This document shows positions 17,704 to 26,108 of a stretch of 64,000 nucleotides of DNA, piece after piece (the first letter of the stretch is position 1; every line of letters begins with the position of its first letter). Under the pieces are notes generated by a model. That model was not told the origin of the DNA. It saw nothing but the letters and a program-made list of their open reading frames with translations, and did no database searches. Source of the DNA: JACJXF01 sp038316435. Lineage in GTDB: Bacteria; Bacteroidota; Bacteroidia; Bacteroidales; GCA-2748055. A program made the position numbers and the translations under genes. The stretch lies in NCBI GenBank assembly GCA_038316435.1, contig JBBQAQ010000015.1:1-64000 (forward strand), written 5' to 3'.

Positions 17704-18414
17704 ATGAAAATTGATATTGTTATCCCGCTATACAATGAAGAAGAACTGATTATTAAGGTTCTTGATCTGCTCAATGAAGTAAAGCTCCCGGATTTCGTTT
17801 CATCCCGTAAAATCATCATTGTTGACGACGGTTCATCTGATAATTCCTTCGAAGTCGTAAAAAATTATATCCAAAAAACACCAGAACAATATCTTTTGTT
17901 AAAGATGGATAAAAACTCCGGGAAAGGTGCTGCAGTTAGATATGGCATGAATCATGGCGATGGTGAACTGATATTTATTCAGGATGCAGATCTGGAATTA
18001 TACCCTCATGATTTACCTGGTATGTTACTGGTAATGAAAAGCTTAAACGTTGAATTTGTAAATGGCTCACGATATCTGCCCGGCATACCACGGCCTCTTT
18101 CCTCCTATCGCAGATATCTGGCAAACCAGTTTTTCACATGGCTGACTTCCATCTTTATCAATGTTAAACTTACCGACATGGCATGTGGGTACAAACTGTT
18201 TACCCGGGAACTTTATAATAAACTCCATTTAAAAGAAAACCGCTTTGGTTTTGAAGCAGAGATAATTCTCAAAGCTCTCCGAATTAAGAAAAATAATATC
18301 ACCGAAGTACCTGTAAATTATTTCCCCCGAAATGAAGCCGAAGGCAAGAAGTTCAAAAGTATTGATGCTATAAAGATGCTGATTACTATTTTCAGGTATG
18401 CTTTTTTTAAATAA
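17704..18414 (+). CDS. Family 2 glycosyltransferase (dolichol-phosphate-mannose-synthase-like)
   Basis: 236 residues, a single soluble GT-A domain. The nucleotide-sugar motifs are IDIVIPLYNEEE at the N-terminus, IIIVDDGSSDNSF, and the metal-binding FIQDADLELYP. GKGAAVRYGMNHGDG between them is typical of DPM1/GtrB-type enzymes that load a sugar on a polyprenyl phosphate carrier. It lacks the C-terminal membrane helices of GtrB, so membrane attachment would be peripheral. It is a single gene. The sugar donor is unknown. Confidence 0.85.
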   Translation: MKIDIVIPLYNEEELIIKVLDLLNEVKLPDFVSSRKIIIVDDGSSDNSFEVVKNYIQKTPEQYLLLKMDKNSGKGAAVRYGMNHGDGELIFIQDADLELYPHDLPGMLLVMKSLNVEFVNGSRYLPGIPRPLSSYRRYLANQFFTWLTSIFINVKLTDMACGYKLFTRELYNKLHLKENRFGFEAEIILKALRIKKNNITEVPVNYFPRNEAEGKKFKSIDAIKMLITIFRYAFFK

Positions 18415-18431
18415 GGCGATCCTTTAAAAAA

Positions 18432-18556
18432 GTAATGTGGTCAAAAATATTTGGCGATTTTCAAAAAAAGAATTAAAAAAAGCTGATTTTTTGTTTTTCG
18501 CTACATTAAACATGACGGGTTTAAACCCCGAATGTTTTGTGGTAATGTGATCAAAA
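18432..18556. repeat. Pair of direct repeats GTAATGTG(G/A)TCAAAA flanking an intergenic gap
   Basis: GTAATGTGGTCAAAA at 18432-18446 recurs as GTAATGTGATCAAAA at 18542-18556, 110 bp apart. Between them lies the palindrome GGGTTTAAACCC. The right copy overlaps the stop of the minus-strand MBOAT gene. No transposase or clear element is present. Confidence 0.4.
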
Positions 18557-20065
18557 CTGAAAATAAATAAACGGCTGCAACCCTGCTGACCAGAACTGAT
18601 AGATCACAAAGATTACCATTACCACAATTACCGGTTTAACATAAACCGGAGTGTTAATAAACCAATCGCGGTACCAGGATTTAACTGAACTTGGTAACCA
18701 ATGCATAAGATAGCCGATCAGCATTATCGCGAACACCATTTTGTACGAAACCAGCACTTCAGGAATAATGCTAAAACTGAAGTTATTCCATATTTGAGAA
18801 ATTAGCTGTCGCGCATGCTCCATGCTATCCGAACGAAACCAGATTCTGGTAAAGGTGATGAAGTTAAAAGTCAGGAAAACTTTCCAGAAATGAGCAATTA
18901 GAAGTGTACTGTTTTCATAAGGACTAATTCGTTTCCAGTACTTATAAACCAAAATTCCCAGGCCGTTTAAGCCTCCCCAAATAACAAACTGCCAGCTTGC
19001 GCCATGCCATAACCCACCAATTAGCATTACCAACATCAGATTAATATTGGTTCTTACAGCGCCATGCTGATTTCCTCCGAGGGGAATATAGAGATAATCC
19101 TTCAACCAACTTGAAAGTGAAATATGCCATCGTTTCCAGAAATTGCCAAGGTTTTCAGCTTTGTATGGTGAGTTGAAATTTCGTGGGAGCCTGAATCCCA
19201 TGAGCAAAGCAACTCCGATGGCAATATCCGTGTATCCTGAAAAATCGCAATAAACCTGAAGTGAATAACCATAAAGGGCCATGAGGTTTTCGAAACCTGT
19301 ATATCCCGTTGGATTGGAAAATACTCTGTCGATCAGGTTTACTGCAAGGTAATCTCCAATCAACATTTTCTTTACCAAACCATTAATAATCAAAAATATA
19401 GCAAAGCCAAACTCTTCCATGGTAAGATGAAAACGCTTATATAATTGAGGAATAAACTCAGATGCTCTGACGATTGGACCCGCAACAAGCTGTGGGAAAA
19501 AAGAAACATAAAAGCCAAAATCGATTACATTTCTGACTGGCTCAATTTTCCTGCGATACAGGTCTATCGTATAAGACATTGTTTGAAAAGTAAAGAATGA
19601 GATTCCTACCGGAAGTCCAATGGCTGAAATATCGAAATGCGAACCTGCCACAGTATTTGAGATATCAGCAAGAAAATTATAAACCCTGAAATCAGTATGA
19701 AACAGTTTATTGACGGAATTAGTAAAGAAATAAGAATATTTAAAATAGGAAAGCACGCTCAGATTAAGAATTATGCTGAAACTTACGAAGACTTTTCGCC
19801 AAGAGTCGGTTTTACTTTTGAATATCAGATTGCCAAGATAAAAATCTGAAACCGTTGCAAAGAGCAAAAGTAAGATGAAAATCCCACTGGTTTTCCAGTA
19901 GAAAAATACACTCACGATAAACAGAAATAAATTCCTGAAACTTCGGTAAGGGTATATTACCGAATAAACCGCCAGAACAATTGCGAAAAAGATCCAGAAA
20001 TACAACTGTGTGAATAGCAGTGGTTTCTCAGCGGAAAAAAGTAATATATCCCGAAGTCCGGTCAT
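18551..20065 (-). CDS. MBOAT-family membrane O-acyltransferase (AlgI/PatA-like)
   Basis: 504 residues with about ten membrane helices. The MBOAT core is clear: CDFSGYTDIAIGVALLMGF, NLGNFWKRWHISLSSWLKDY, and the catalytic His in GGLWHGASWQFVIWGGLNG. AlgI and PatA proteins move acetyl groups across the membrane to a periplasmic SGNH enzyme. Here the SGNH-type gene lies 4 nt upstream and the lytic transglycosylase gene precedes both, so the three are likely one transcript. The acceptor is probably a cell-wall or envelope glycan; peptidoglycan is a reasonable guess from the context. Confidence 0.88.
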   Translation of the reverse strand: MTGLRDILLFSAEKPLLFTQLYFWIFFAIVLAVYSVIYPYRSFRNLFLFIVSVFFYWKTSGIFILLLLFATVSDFYLGNLIFKSKTDSWRKVFVSFSIILNLSVLSYFKYSYFFTNSVNKLFHTDFRVYNFLADISNTVAGSHFDISAIGLPVGISFFTFQTMSYTIDLYRRKIEPVRNVIDFGFYVSFFPQLVAGPIVRASEFIPQLYKRFHLTMEEFGFAIFLIINGLVKKMLIGDYLAVNLIDRVFSNPTGYTGFENLMALYGYSLQVYCDFSGYTDIAIGVALLMGFRLPRNFNSPYKAENLGNFWKRWHISLSSWLKDYLYIPLGGNQHGAVRTNINLMLVMLIGGLWHGASWQFVIWGGLNGLGILVYKYWKRISPYENSTLLIAHFWKVFLTFNFITFTRIWFRSDSMEHARQLISQIWNNFSFSIIPEVLVSYKMVFAIMLIGYLMHWLPSSVKSWYRDWFINTPVYVKPVIVVMVIFVIYQFWSAGLQPFIYFQF

Positions 20066-20069
20066 AGAT

Positions 20070-21563
20070 CTAATTTGCAGAGGCTGTGTTTATAAGCCAG
20101 TAATTATATTCGTTCAGCAAAGCATTTGAAAACATTTCGGCAATAATCCTGGCACCTCTTGAGTTGAAATGGATATAATCCGAAGCAGCTAGCGCAGGTT
20201 TTGCTGTCACCCAACTAGGCATTGAGTTTTTCCCTCCCATCGCTTCATACATATCCCAAAATACAAATCCTGAATCGAGGGTTGCTTTCCGCATTGCATC
20301 ACGTATTCCTTCAAGATTCGGATACGTAATATAATTATCCTTTTCTTTCATCGACATGTCTGAGGGTCCGATTACAACAACTGGTATTCCTGGAAGAACT
20401 CTTTTTATTACCAGCAGTTCACGCTTAAAATATCTCTCGTAAGCTGAATAATTATCTTTCATGTATGGTACCACATTTCCTCCAAACTGAAGGACTACAA
20501 GACCCACATCCATCATTTTATACATTTGGGAAAGAAATGCAGTATCTGTTTTTGAGAAAACCAGACCGGAACTGCCTCTTAGAGGGATATTATCGAGAGC
20601 AACTCCCCATGAATTATCCATTGAAATACCATAAATATTACTAAAGCCAAGTCCGGAAAACTCGAATTTCAGTTCAGAGGGAGTTTCAGAAAAATGCCAT
20701 TTGAGTTTTTTTAGCTCTGGTCCAGGTACTAGTTTCAATGAATCTATAATTTTTTCGCCTTCATAAACCTGTAAATAAACAGGTTCAAAATCGGGTTGAA
20801 TAAAAAGAGACACGTCAGAGTATTGGCGCGAAGATGCAAAAGCCATAGGAGAAGCCATAAATTTAAGCCAAGTCCTGTTTCGTGATCCCTTTAACGTATC
20901 AGAACGAATAGGTCTGACAAAAGAAAGCATTGCCCCAAAACGTTCATGTCCCAAAGGTGAATTGTTTTCGGAAAACCCTGTAAAACGCTCCCAATTATCA
21001 GAATACTCTTGTTTTATGGAGGATTGGCCATTATACAAAGGAACAGCAGGTATTGTACCGCAACCTGATCCCCCGAAAGTAATCTGCATTTTATTCCGGA
21101 TAAATGAACTCATCCGGTCTGCTTCAATCTGTGAATCGCCGTAATGTAAGATTCTCACTAATTTTTTTTGAGTTTTCAGGTTTCTGAGTTTTCTGAAAAA
21201 GGGAAACAAGACTTGAGGGTCTTCACCGGAATATTGCAATGCATAGCTAATTCTTCTCAGGCTATCGGCATTGGCTTTAACAGAATCTGAGATCACTGAC
21301 AATTTCATCTGTTCCTCCGAATCGTTCAGAAGCATGAAAAGTGAGTCTATTTCCTCATCAGAAAGTGGAATTTTAGTATTCTGAAGGATGTTGGAAATAT
21401 CTGCATATTGCACGGTGTCTTTATCCAGAAAATCCTGAGTGGAAGCAAACTTCAGTTTAATATCCTTTCCAACCATTACTCCCTTTTCAGGAAAAATCAG
21501 TGATAACAAAAAAAGCAAAATAAATACACTGATAATAAAAGCTAAGGTCAGAAAGGGTTTCAT
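20070..21563 (-). CDS. Membrane-anchored SGNH-hydrolase-fold protein, probable partner of the MBOAT acyltransferase
   Basis: 497 residues, one N-terminal membrane anchor (LTLAFIISVFILLFLLSLIF) and a periplasmic SGNH fold. Block I is LHYGDSQIEADRM (nucleophile Ser), the Gly/Asn oxyanion pieces follow in VLQFGGNVV, and the catalytic Asp-His pair is SDYIHFNSRGARI near the C-terminus. Fusion of an anchor with SGNH next to an MBOAT gene is the layout of PatA/PatB and AlgI/AlgJ acetylation pairs. A long unassigned region (residues 40-130) lies before the fold. The acceptor glycan is not known. Confidence 0.8.
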   Translation of the reverse strand: MKPFLTLAFIISVFILLFLLSLIFPEKGVMVGKDIKLKFASTQDFLDKDTVQYADISNILQNTKIPLSDEEIDSLFMLLNDSEEQMKLSVISDSVKANADSLRRISYALQYSGEDPQVLFPFFRKLRNLKTQKKLVRILHYGDSQIEADRMSSFIRNKMQITFGGSGCGTIPAVPLYNGQSSIKQEYSDNWERFTGFSENNSPLGHERFGAMLSFVRPIRSDTLKGSRNRTWLKFMASPMAFASSRQYSDVSLFIQPDFEPVYLQVYEGEKIIDSLKLVPGPELKKLKWHFSETPSELKFEFSGLGFSNIYGISMDNSWGVALDNIPLRGSSGLVFSKTDTAFLSQMYKMMDVGLVVLQFGGNVVPYMKDNYSAYERYFKRELLVIKRVLPGIPVVVIGPSDMSMKEKDNYITYPNLEGIRDAMRKATLDSGFVFWDMYEAMGGKNSMPSWVTAKPALAASDYIHFNSRGARIIAEMFSNALLNEYNYWLINTASAN

Positions 21564-21585
21564 AGCCTTGGGGTTAGTGAGTGCT

Positions 21586-23166
21586 TCAGCCTTTCTTCTT
21601 AATCTTAATTATCTGCCCCGGCTTAATGCTATCCCCATCTCTCATATTATTTATACTGATAATTTGCGTATCCGTAACTCCGGGAAACCTTTTGGCGATT
21701 TCCCATAAAGTATCACCTGACCTGACTGTATAATAAATAAAATCTCCTGTATAACCCATGGTTGCAGGGGTTCCAACAGTAGTGGCGGCTTGAGTGGTAA
21801 TGTTGGTAACAGGTTTGCCAACTTTCGCCTGTTTTTCCTCGAAACTCATCGTTTCAATATTAACGTACCGGCTCGCACTAGCTTTTGGAACATAAATAAC
21901 CAGCCTTTGTCCGGAACGAATCATATTCTGTCTAATATTGTTCCAATACCGGATGTCGGAAAGCTGAACATTATACCATGTTGAAACAAAGCCAAGGTTA
22001 TCGCCTGACTTAACAGTATATATAAGTTTTGTGTACTTATCCGCCGGAAGGTCAGCCAAGTAAGTTGTTTTAGCAGTAGGACTGATGATTACATTATCCT
22101 TGTTAAAATAAACGGAATCTTTGTAGGCAAAGATAGAATCCTGCAATTCGATAAAGCGCATGGATTGTTTTTGCGGAATTCTAAGTGCATAAGCCTTACT
22201 GTCACCGGGGATAATATCGTATTTATACTGAGGATTTAGATCTCTTAATTGTTCAAGGGGAATGCCCATAACTTCAGAAACCTGCTTTAGATGAAGTTTA
22301 TCGTGGATTAAGATGGTATCTGAAAGAAATTCAAAATCTACAGAAACGGGGTAAAGATTATGCTCTTTGGAATAGTTCATAACATAGGTTGCTGCGATAA
22401 AAGCAGGTACATACCCCCTTGTTTCCCGAGGGAGATAATAATAAATATCCCAGTAATTTCTTTTGCCACCTGAGCGACGAATTGCCTTATTCACATTTCC
22501 TGGCCCGCAATTATAGGCGGCAATTACCAAGGTCCAGTCGTTGTAAATATCATGAAGATCCTTTAAAAAACTGGCTGCTGCAATAGTGCTTTTCAACGGA
22601 TCCCTTCTTTCGTCAACCAATGAATTAATGGTTAGTCCATAAGTTTTACCAGTATAATACATGAACTGCCACATCCCTGTTGCTCCGGCCCGTGAGACCG
22701 CGCGCGGATTAAGCGCCGATTCAATTATAGATAAATACTTAAGCTCATCGGGAATACCGTAGCGATCGAAAACCTCCTCAACCATTGGAAAATAATAGTC
22801 AGTAAGCCTCAGCATGATCTGAACTCTATCACGACGGCTATGCGTGTACATATCAATGAAATTCCTGACAACACGGTTATACGACATTTCCATTACAACC
22901 GGTAAGCGCCCTAATCGTTCAATATACACTGAATCAGTATAAACCGGTACAAGATCGGCATTCACATATATCAGACTATCGGCATCTTCGATTTGCACAC
23001 CCATTTGCACGTAATAAAGGTTCAACAGGCTGTCGAGATTGTCACCAAATCCCGAAATCGCCAGATTATCACTAAACCTGATTGTATCTTTGTCATCCGC
23101 TTTCAGGATGCTCGCACCAATAAAATATACTACTAGAAGGCTTAAGATAAATTTCCAAACTCTCAT
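21586..23166 (-). CDS. mltD: MltD-like membrane-bound lytic murein transglycosylase with LysM domains
   Basis: About 526 residues. It cleaves peptidoglycan between MurNAc and GlcNAc with formation of 1,6-anhydroMurNAc. After an N-terminal signal/anchor (FILSLLVVYFIGASIL) comes an SLT domain with the catalytic Glu in LSIIESALNPRAVSRAGATG and the motifs MWQFMYYTGKTYGL and IAAYNCGPGNVN. The C-terminus carries at least two LysM repeats (YTVKSGDNLGFVSTWYNV and YTVRSGDTLWEIAKRF). ATG 23166 is chosen over TTG 23190 because the latter falls in the promoter. The two acyl-transfer genes follow at once. Confidence 0.92.
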   Translation of the reverse strand: MRVWKFILSLLVVYFIGASILKADDKDTIRFSDNLAISGFGDNLDSLLNLYYVQMGVQIEDADSLIYVNADLVPVYTDSVYIERLGRLPVVMEMSYNRVVRNFIDMYTHSRRDRVQIMLRLTDYYFPMVEEVFDRYGIPDELKYLSIIESALNPRAVSRAGATGMWQFMYYTGKTYGLTINSLVDERRDPLKSTIAAASFLKDLHDIYNDWTLVIAAYNCGPGNVNKAIRRSGGKRNYWDIYYYLPRETRGYVPAFIAATYVMNYSKEHNLYPVSVDFEFLSDTILIHDKLHLKQVSEVMGIPLEQLRDLNPQYKYDIIPGDSKAYALRIPQKQSMRFIELQDSIFAYKDSVYFNKDNVIISPTAKTTYLADLPADKYTKLIYTVKSGDNLGFVSTWYNVQLSDIRYWNNIRQNMIRSGQRLVIYVPKASASRYVNIETMSFEEKQAKVGKPVTNITTQAATTVGTPATMGYTGDFIYYTVRSGDTLWEIAKRFPGVTDTQIISINNMRDGDSIKPGQIIKIKKKG

Positions 23167-23187
23167 TTCAGTTTTTTTAAATTTTGA

Positions 23188-23195
23188 CAAAGATA
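23188..23195 (-). promoter_or_regulatory. -7 promoter element of the mltD-SGNH-MBOAT transcript
   Basis: TATCTTTG on the minus strand, about 21 nt before ATG 23166. No convincing TTG at the -33 distance. Confidence 0.5.
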
Positions 23196-23365
23196 AAAAA
23201 TAAAAAAATAGGATTCTCCAGAATTCAACACTTCAGACTGTTTTGGAAAATCCCTCTAAATAAAACATTACTTAAACTAAGCTATAAAACAATTTTAAAT
23301 ACAAAAGGGAATAATAAAATAACAAATAAGAAGAACTATAAAACTGAACTATTTTCTTGTGATAT
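23196..23365. other. AT-rich gap between DUF5683 and mltD
   Basis: About 170 bases of very AT-rich DNA with long A and T runs. It carries the mltD upstream region; no gene or terminator hairpin was recognised. Confidence 0.4.
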
Positions 23366-23980
23366 TCAAAATGAAAATGATGCCCTAAGAGCCAGAGTAT
23401 TAGACGCTGGCGTCATTAAAAGTGAAGGCGATTGAATAATTGCCGGTTCAATTTTCATACTTAAATCTTCGCTGATATTCCAGTCGAAAAGATACGCATC
23501 AACTGTTGCGTCAAGAATCTGAAGAATATAAAAACCTGCTGTACCAATAATAGAAAGATCTCGGTACCGCTTATATGAATTCTTTGTACGGTCAATCTGT
23601 TCAAGAGTAAGTGGGAAATCATATTCAAGATCATAATCAGGAAAATCGATATAGGCCTGTTTCCATTTGAGATATCCCTTCTGATTAAAGTCAATGAAAA
23701 ATGCTAAGGTGCCGAAACCCACATAAACTATAGGAACTTTCCAGTACTTTTTATTATATACTTGCCCGAGACCGGGAATAATAGCTAAGAATGAGGCTTT
23801 TCTGGGGCTGTGATAGGCTGAATCAAGCTTATAAGCTTCGCTGTATGTAGTTGTATCCTGTACAATCTCTTTTTCCTGAGCGGTTAATTTAAAAGACACT
23901 ATAAAAACAAACAGGAGAACCAGACTGGTTCTCCATGCTAATTTTCTGATACTTCTATATGTCAGATCAATTTCAGTCAT
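23366..23980 (-). CDS. DUF5683-domain membrane protein
   Basis: 204 residues. A signal peptide (LVLLFVFIVSFKLTA, cut before QEKE) leads to a region with the DUF5683 pattern PRKASFLAIIPGLGQVYNKKY and a following hydrophobic segment (VPIVYVGFGTLAFFIDF). The family is restricted to Bacteroidetes, usually sits beside parAB, and has no assigned function. The start overlaps the end of parB by 8 nt, so it is the third gene of the parA-parB transcript. Confidence 0.85.
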   Translation of the reverse strand: MTEIDLTYRSIRKLAWRTSLVLLFVFIVSFKLTAQEKEIVQDTTTYSEAYKLDSAYHSPRKASFLAIIPGLGQVYNKKYWKVPIVYVGFGTLAFFIDFNQKGYLKWKQAYIDFPDYDLEYDFPLTLEQIDRTKNSYKRYRDLSIIGTAGFYILQILDATVDAYLFDWNISEDLSMKIEPAIIQSPSLLMTPASNTLALRASFSF

Positions 23981-24860
23981 TCAGCTTGTCAAGGATTGCA
24001 ACAATTCGTTCCAATTCTTCATCGGAAGTGAAGGGTATAACGATTTTCCCTGAGCCTTTAGTATTTCTTTTAAAGTCAACTTTTGTTCCAAAGTGTTTGG
24101 TGAGATGTGAAGTCAGATCATCATACTCTTTCGACTGAGGCTCACGGGTTTCCTTTTCAACAGGTTCTTTGCTCGGCTTTACACCAGCCTGAAGTTTACG
24201 AACGAGTTCTTCTACTTTTCTAACGGAAAGCTCCGATTTAATAGCTTCCTCATACACATATTGCTGATCTTCAGTATCTTCAAGATTAATAAGTGCACGT
24301 GCATGCCCCATGGAAATTTTTCCTTCTCTTAATCCAATCTGGATCAAAGCAGGCAGTTTAAGCAGTCGCAGGTAATTGGAAATAGTTGAGCGCTTTTTAC
24401 CCACACGGTCGCTAAGATTTTCCTGTGTTAAATTACATTCTTCTATTAATCGCTGGTAGCTAATAGCAACTTCAATGGAATCGAGGTCCTCACGTTGAAT
24501 GTTTTCAACGAGGGCCATTTCAAGCATATTCTGGTCATCAGCAACTCTGACATATGCGGGGATCTTTTTTAGTCCGATCTTTTTTGCCGCCCGGAATCTT
24601 CTCTCACCTGTAATAAGCTGATATTTACCATTTTCCAGCACTCTTACAGTAATCGGCTGAATAATTCCAATCGTTTTAATTGATTCGGCAAGTTCTTCCA
24701 GTGCCTCTTCATCAAATTTCGACCGGGGTTGCCAGGGGTTTGTTTCAATATCCTTGATTGCAACTTCACTTATAGCATCTACAACTGATTTTGCGTTTTC
24801 AGTATCTGCTCCTTCTATCAAAGCATTTAATCCTCTCCCAAGCACATTTTTTGTGGCCAT
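23973..24860 (-). CDS. parB: Chromosome-partitioning protein ParB
   Basis: 295 residues. The ParB/Srx N-terminal domain contains IETNPWQPRSKFDEE and the CTP-binding TGERRFRAAKKIGL box; a helix-turn-helix follows (TQENLSDRVGKKRSTISNYL), and the last 40 residues form the dimerisation domain. ParB loads as a sliding clamp at parS and works with ParA to segregate the origin region. It lies 9 nt after parA. No parS-like TGTTNCACGTGAAACA was seen by eye in the window, so parS is probably farther away. Confidence 0.95.
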   Translation of the reverse strand: MATKNVLGRGLNALIEGADTENAKSVVDAISEVAIKDIETNPWQPRSKFDEEALEELAESIKTIGIIQPITVRVLENGKYQLITGERRFRAAKKIGLKKIPAYVRVADDQNMLEMALVENIQREDLDSIEVAISYQRLIEECNLTQENLSDRVGKKRSTISNYLRLLKLPALIQIGLREGKISMGHARALINLEDTEDQQYVYEEAIKSELSVRKVEELVRKLQAGVKPSKEPVEKETREPQSKEYDDLTSHLTKHFGTKVDFKRNTKGSGKIVIPFTSDEELERIVAILDKLND

Positions 24861-24869
24861 AATTCTGAA

Positions 24870-25670
24870 TTATTCTATTATTTTCTCTTTGTTCTTTATT
24901 AAAGTCTGATCGTTTCTTTGCAAAATTTCTCTGGCAAGGTTCAGATAATTTATAGCTCCTTTTGATTCAGCATCATACAATACAACCGGTTTTCCGAAGC
25001 TTGGGGCTTCGCTTAGCTTAATATTTCTCTGAACGATGGTTTCAAAAACCATCTCCTGAAAATGTTTTTTCACTTCTTCAACAACCTGATTCGAGAGGCG
25101 AAGGCGTGCATCATACATGGTAAGCAGAAACCCTTCGATTTCCAGATCCGGATTCAACCTGTTTTGTATTATTTTAATGGTATTCAGCAATTTACCAAGA
25201 CCCTCCAGTGCAAAATATTCGCATTGAACAGGAATACAAACAGAGTCGGCGGCAGTAAGTGAGTTAACAGTTATCAATCCCAATGAAGGAGAGCAATCGA
25301 TTAGAATAAAATCATATTTATCCCGAACTTTCTCAACAACTTTCTTGAGCATAAACTCCCTTTCCGGCAAGTTCAGCATCTCAATTTCTGCTCCAACCAG
25401 ATCAATATGTGAGGGTATCAGATCAAGATACTCCATTTCGGAATTCAAAATGATTTTATTGGGATCGACATCCTCAATCAGACACTCATAGATGCTGGTT
25501 TTTACCTTTCTAATGTCAAAGCCGGTTCCGGATGTAGCGTTAGCCTGCGGATCTGCATCAATAATCAACGTTCTTTTCTCCAGAACAGCAAAACTTGCGC
25601 CCAGATTAATGGCTGTGGTTGTCTTTCCAACTCCACCTTTCTGATTTGCTAATGCAATTACTTTACCCAT
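24870..25670 (-). CDS. parA: Chromosome-partitioning ATPase ParA (Soj)
   Basis: 266 residues. The deviant Walker A motif KGGVGKTTTAINLG stands at the N-terminus (residues 11-18), with Walker A' LIIDADPQAN and Walker B ILIDCSPSLG. It is the short chromosomal form without an N-terminal helix-turn-helix. ParA binds DNA non-specifically and, with ParB, moves sister origins apart. The gene is first in parA-parB-DUF5683. The upstream 430 nt carries repeats and a MITE. Confidence 0.95.
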   Translation of the reverse strand: MGKVIALANQKGGVGKTTTAINLGASFAVLEKRTLIIDADPQANATSGTGFDIRKVKTSIYECLIEDVDPNKIILNSEMEYLDLIPSHIDLVGAEIEMLNLPEREFMLKKVVEKVRDKYDFILIDCSPSLGLITVNSLTAADSVCIPVQCEYFALEGLGKLLNTIKIIQNRLNPDLEIEGFLLTMYDARLRLSNQVVEEVKKHFQEMVFETIVQRNIKLSEAPSFGKPVVLYDAESKGAINYLNLAREILQRNDQTLIKNKEKIIE

Positions 25671-25714
25671 GTAGTATATGTTTTTTACAAAATAATCTTT
25701 ATTTTCAGGGGATT

Positions 25715-25722
25715 CAAATTTA
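25715..25722 (-). promoter_or_regulatory. -7 promoter element of parA-parB-DUF5683
   Basis: TAAATTTG on the minus strand (TAnnTTTG), about 45 nt before ATG 25670. A -33 TTG at proper distance is not evident. Confidence 0.45.
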
Positions 25723-25762
25723 CTACTTAAATAACAACCCGCATTTTTTTAAGAGTTTTATA

Positions 25763-25797
25763 TTGTGAACAAGTTATTTTGGGGTTGTGAACAAGTT
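25763..25797. repeat. Two DnaA-box-like direct repeats, TTGTGAACAAGTT
   Basis: TTGTGAACAAGTT at 25763-25775 and again at 25785-25797, start-to-start 22 bp, i.e. two helical turns. The reverse complement TTGTTCACAA is two changes from the DnaA box TTATCCACA. They stand next to parAB, where origins often lie, but the number of sites is small. They could equally be ParA or another regulator's operator. Confidence 0.4.
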
Positions 25798-25864
25798 TTC
25801 AACAAAAAACGCTTGTGGCAAAAATAGTGATTTAATTTTAATGTGAAGCTTCAGAAAATTCATA

Positions 25865-25874
25865 ATTCACTATT
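25865..25874. repeat. Left copy of the 10-bp target-site duplication of the MITE
   Basis: ATTCACTATT directly abuts the left inverted repeat; the identical 10 bases follow the right inverted repeat at 25999-26008. Confidence 0.85.
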
Positions 25875-25998
25875 CAATGTCGTTTGCTTAAGAAATTTTC
25901 TGATTCTAAAAAATGCCCCACCCCAACCTCCCGAGTTCGGGAGGTTGGGGTGGGGCTGATTTTTGAAGATTTCGGACACCCTTAAGTAAACGACATTG
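25875..25998. mobile_element. 124-bp non-coding MITE with 18-bp inverted repeats and an internal GC-rich hairpin
   Basis: The left end CAATGTCGTTTGCTTAAG (25875-25892) and right end CTTAAGTAAACGACATTG (25981-25998) are inverted copies with one mismatch. They are flanked by identical 10-bp duplications, ATTCACTATT, showing insertion by a transposase that makes 10-bp staggered cuts, in the range of IS4-like enzymes. The element is too short to code for protein. It has a 20-bp perfect hairpin at 25915-25956 with A- and T-runs on its two sides, so it probably also stops transcription in both directions. The transposase that moves it is not identified; its ends differ from the IS element at the window start. 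Confidence 0.85.
25915..25956. terminator. Perfect 20-bp GC-rich hairpin inside the MITE, terminator-like in both directions
   Basis: GCCCCACCCCAACCTCCCGA (25915-25934) pairs perfectly with 25937-25956, leaving a 2-nt centre. AAAAAAT precedes and ATTTTTG follows, so each strand has a stem followed by a T-run. Confidence 0.7.
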
Positions 25999-26008
25999 AT
26001 TCACTATT
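25999..26008. repeat. Right copy of the 10-bp target-site duplication of the MITE
   Basis: ATTCACTATT, identical to 25865-25874 on the other side of the element. Confidence 0.85.
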
Positions 26009-26077
26009 TCAAAATTAAATTAAATTAATCTCTGTAACCTGACTTTATTCAGATCAATTCTATTTATAAAAAAAGTT

Positions 26078-26085
26078 TACCTTTG
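26078..26085 (+). promoter_or_regulatory. -7 promoter element of the lipid-kinase gene
   Basis: TACCTTTG, 23 nt before ATG 26109. The -33 region is weak. Confidence 0.5.
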
Positions 26086-26108
26086 AACCTCCTCAAATAT
26101 TCTGACCG

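Noticed and set aside
23188..23190. Upstream TTG start for the lytic transglycosylase
   Set aside because: The codon is part of the TATCTTTG promoter element and would come before the transcription start; ATG 23166 begins a normal signal peptide.
25875..25998. That the MITE is a deletion derivative of the IS4-family element at the window start
   Set aside because: Both ends begin with CA and share TGTC, but the 17-18 bp repeats do not align further; a different transposase is more likely.
24870..26108. parS site near parAB
   Set aside because: No match to TGTTNCACGTGAAACA was seen by eye around parAB; the site may be elsewhere in the genome.
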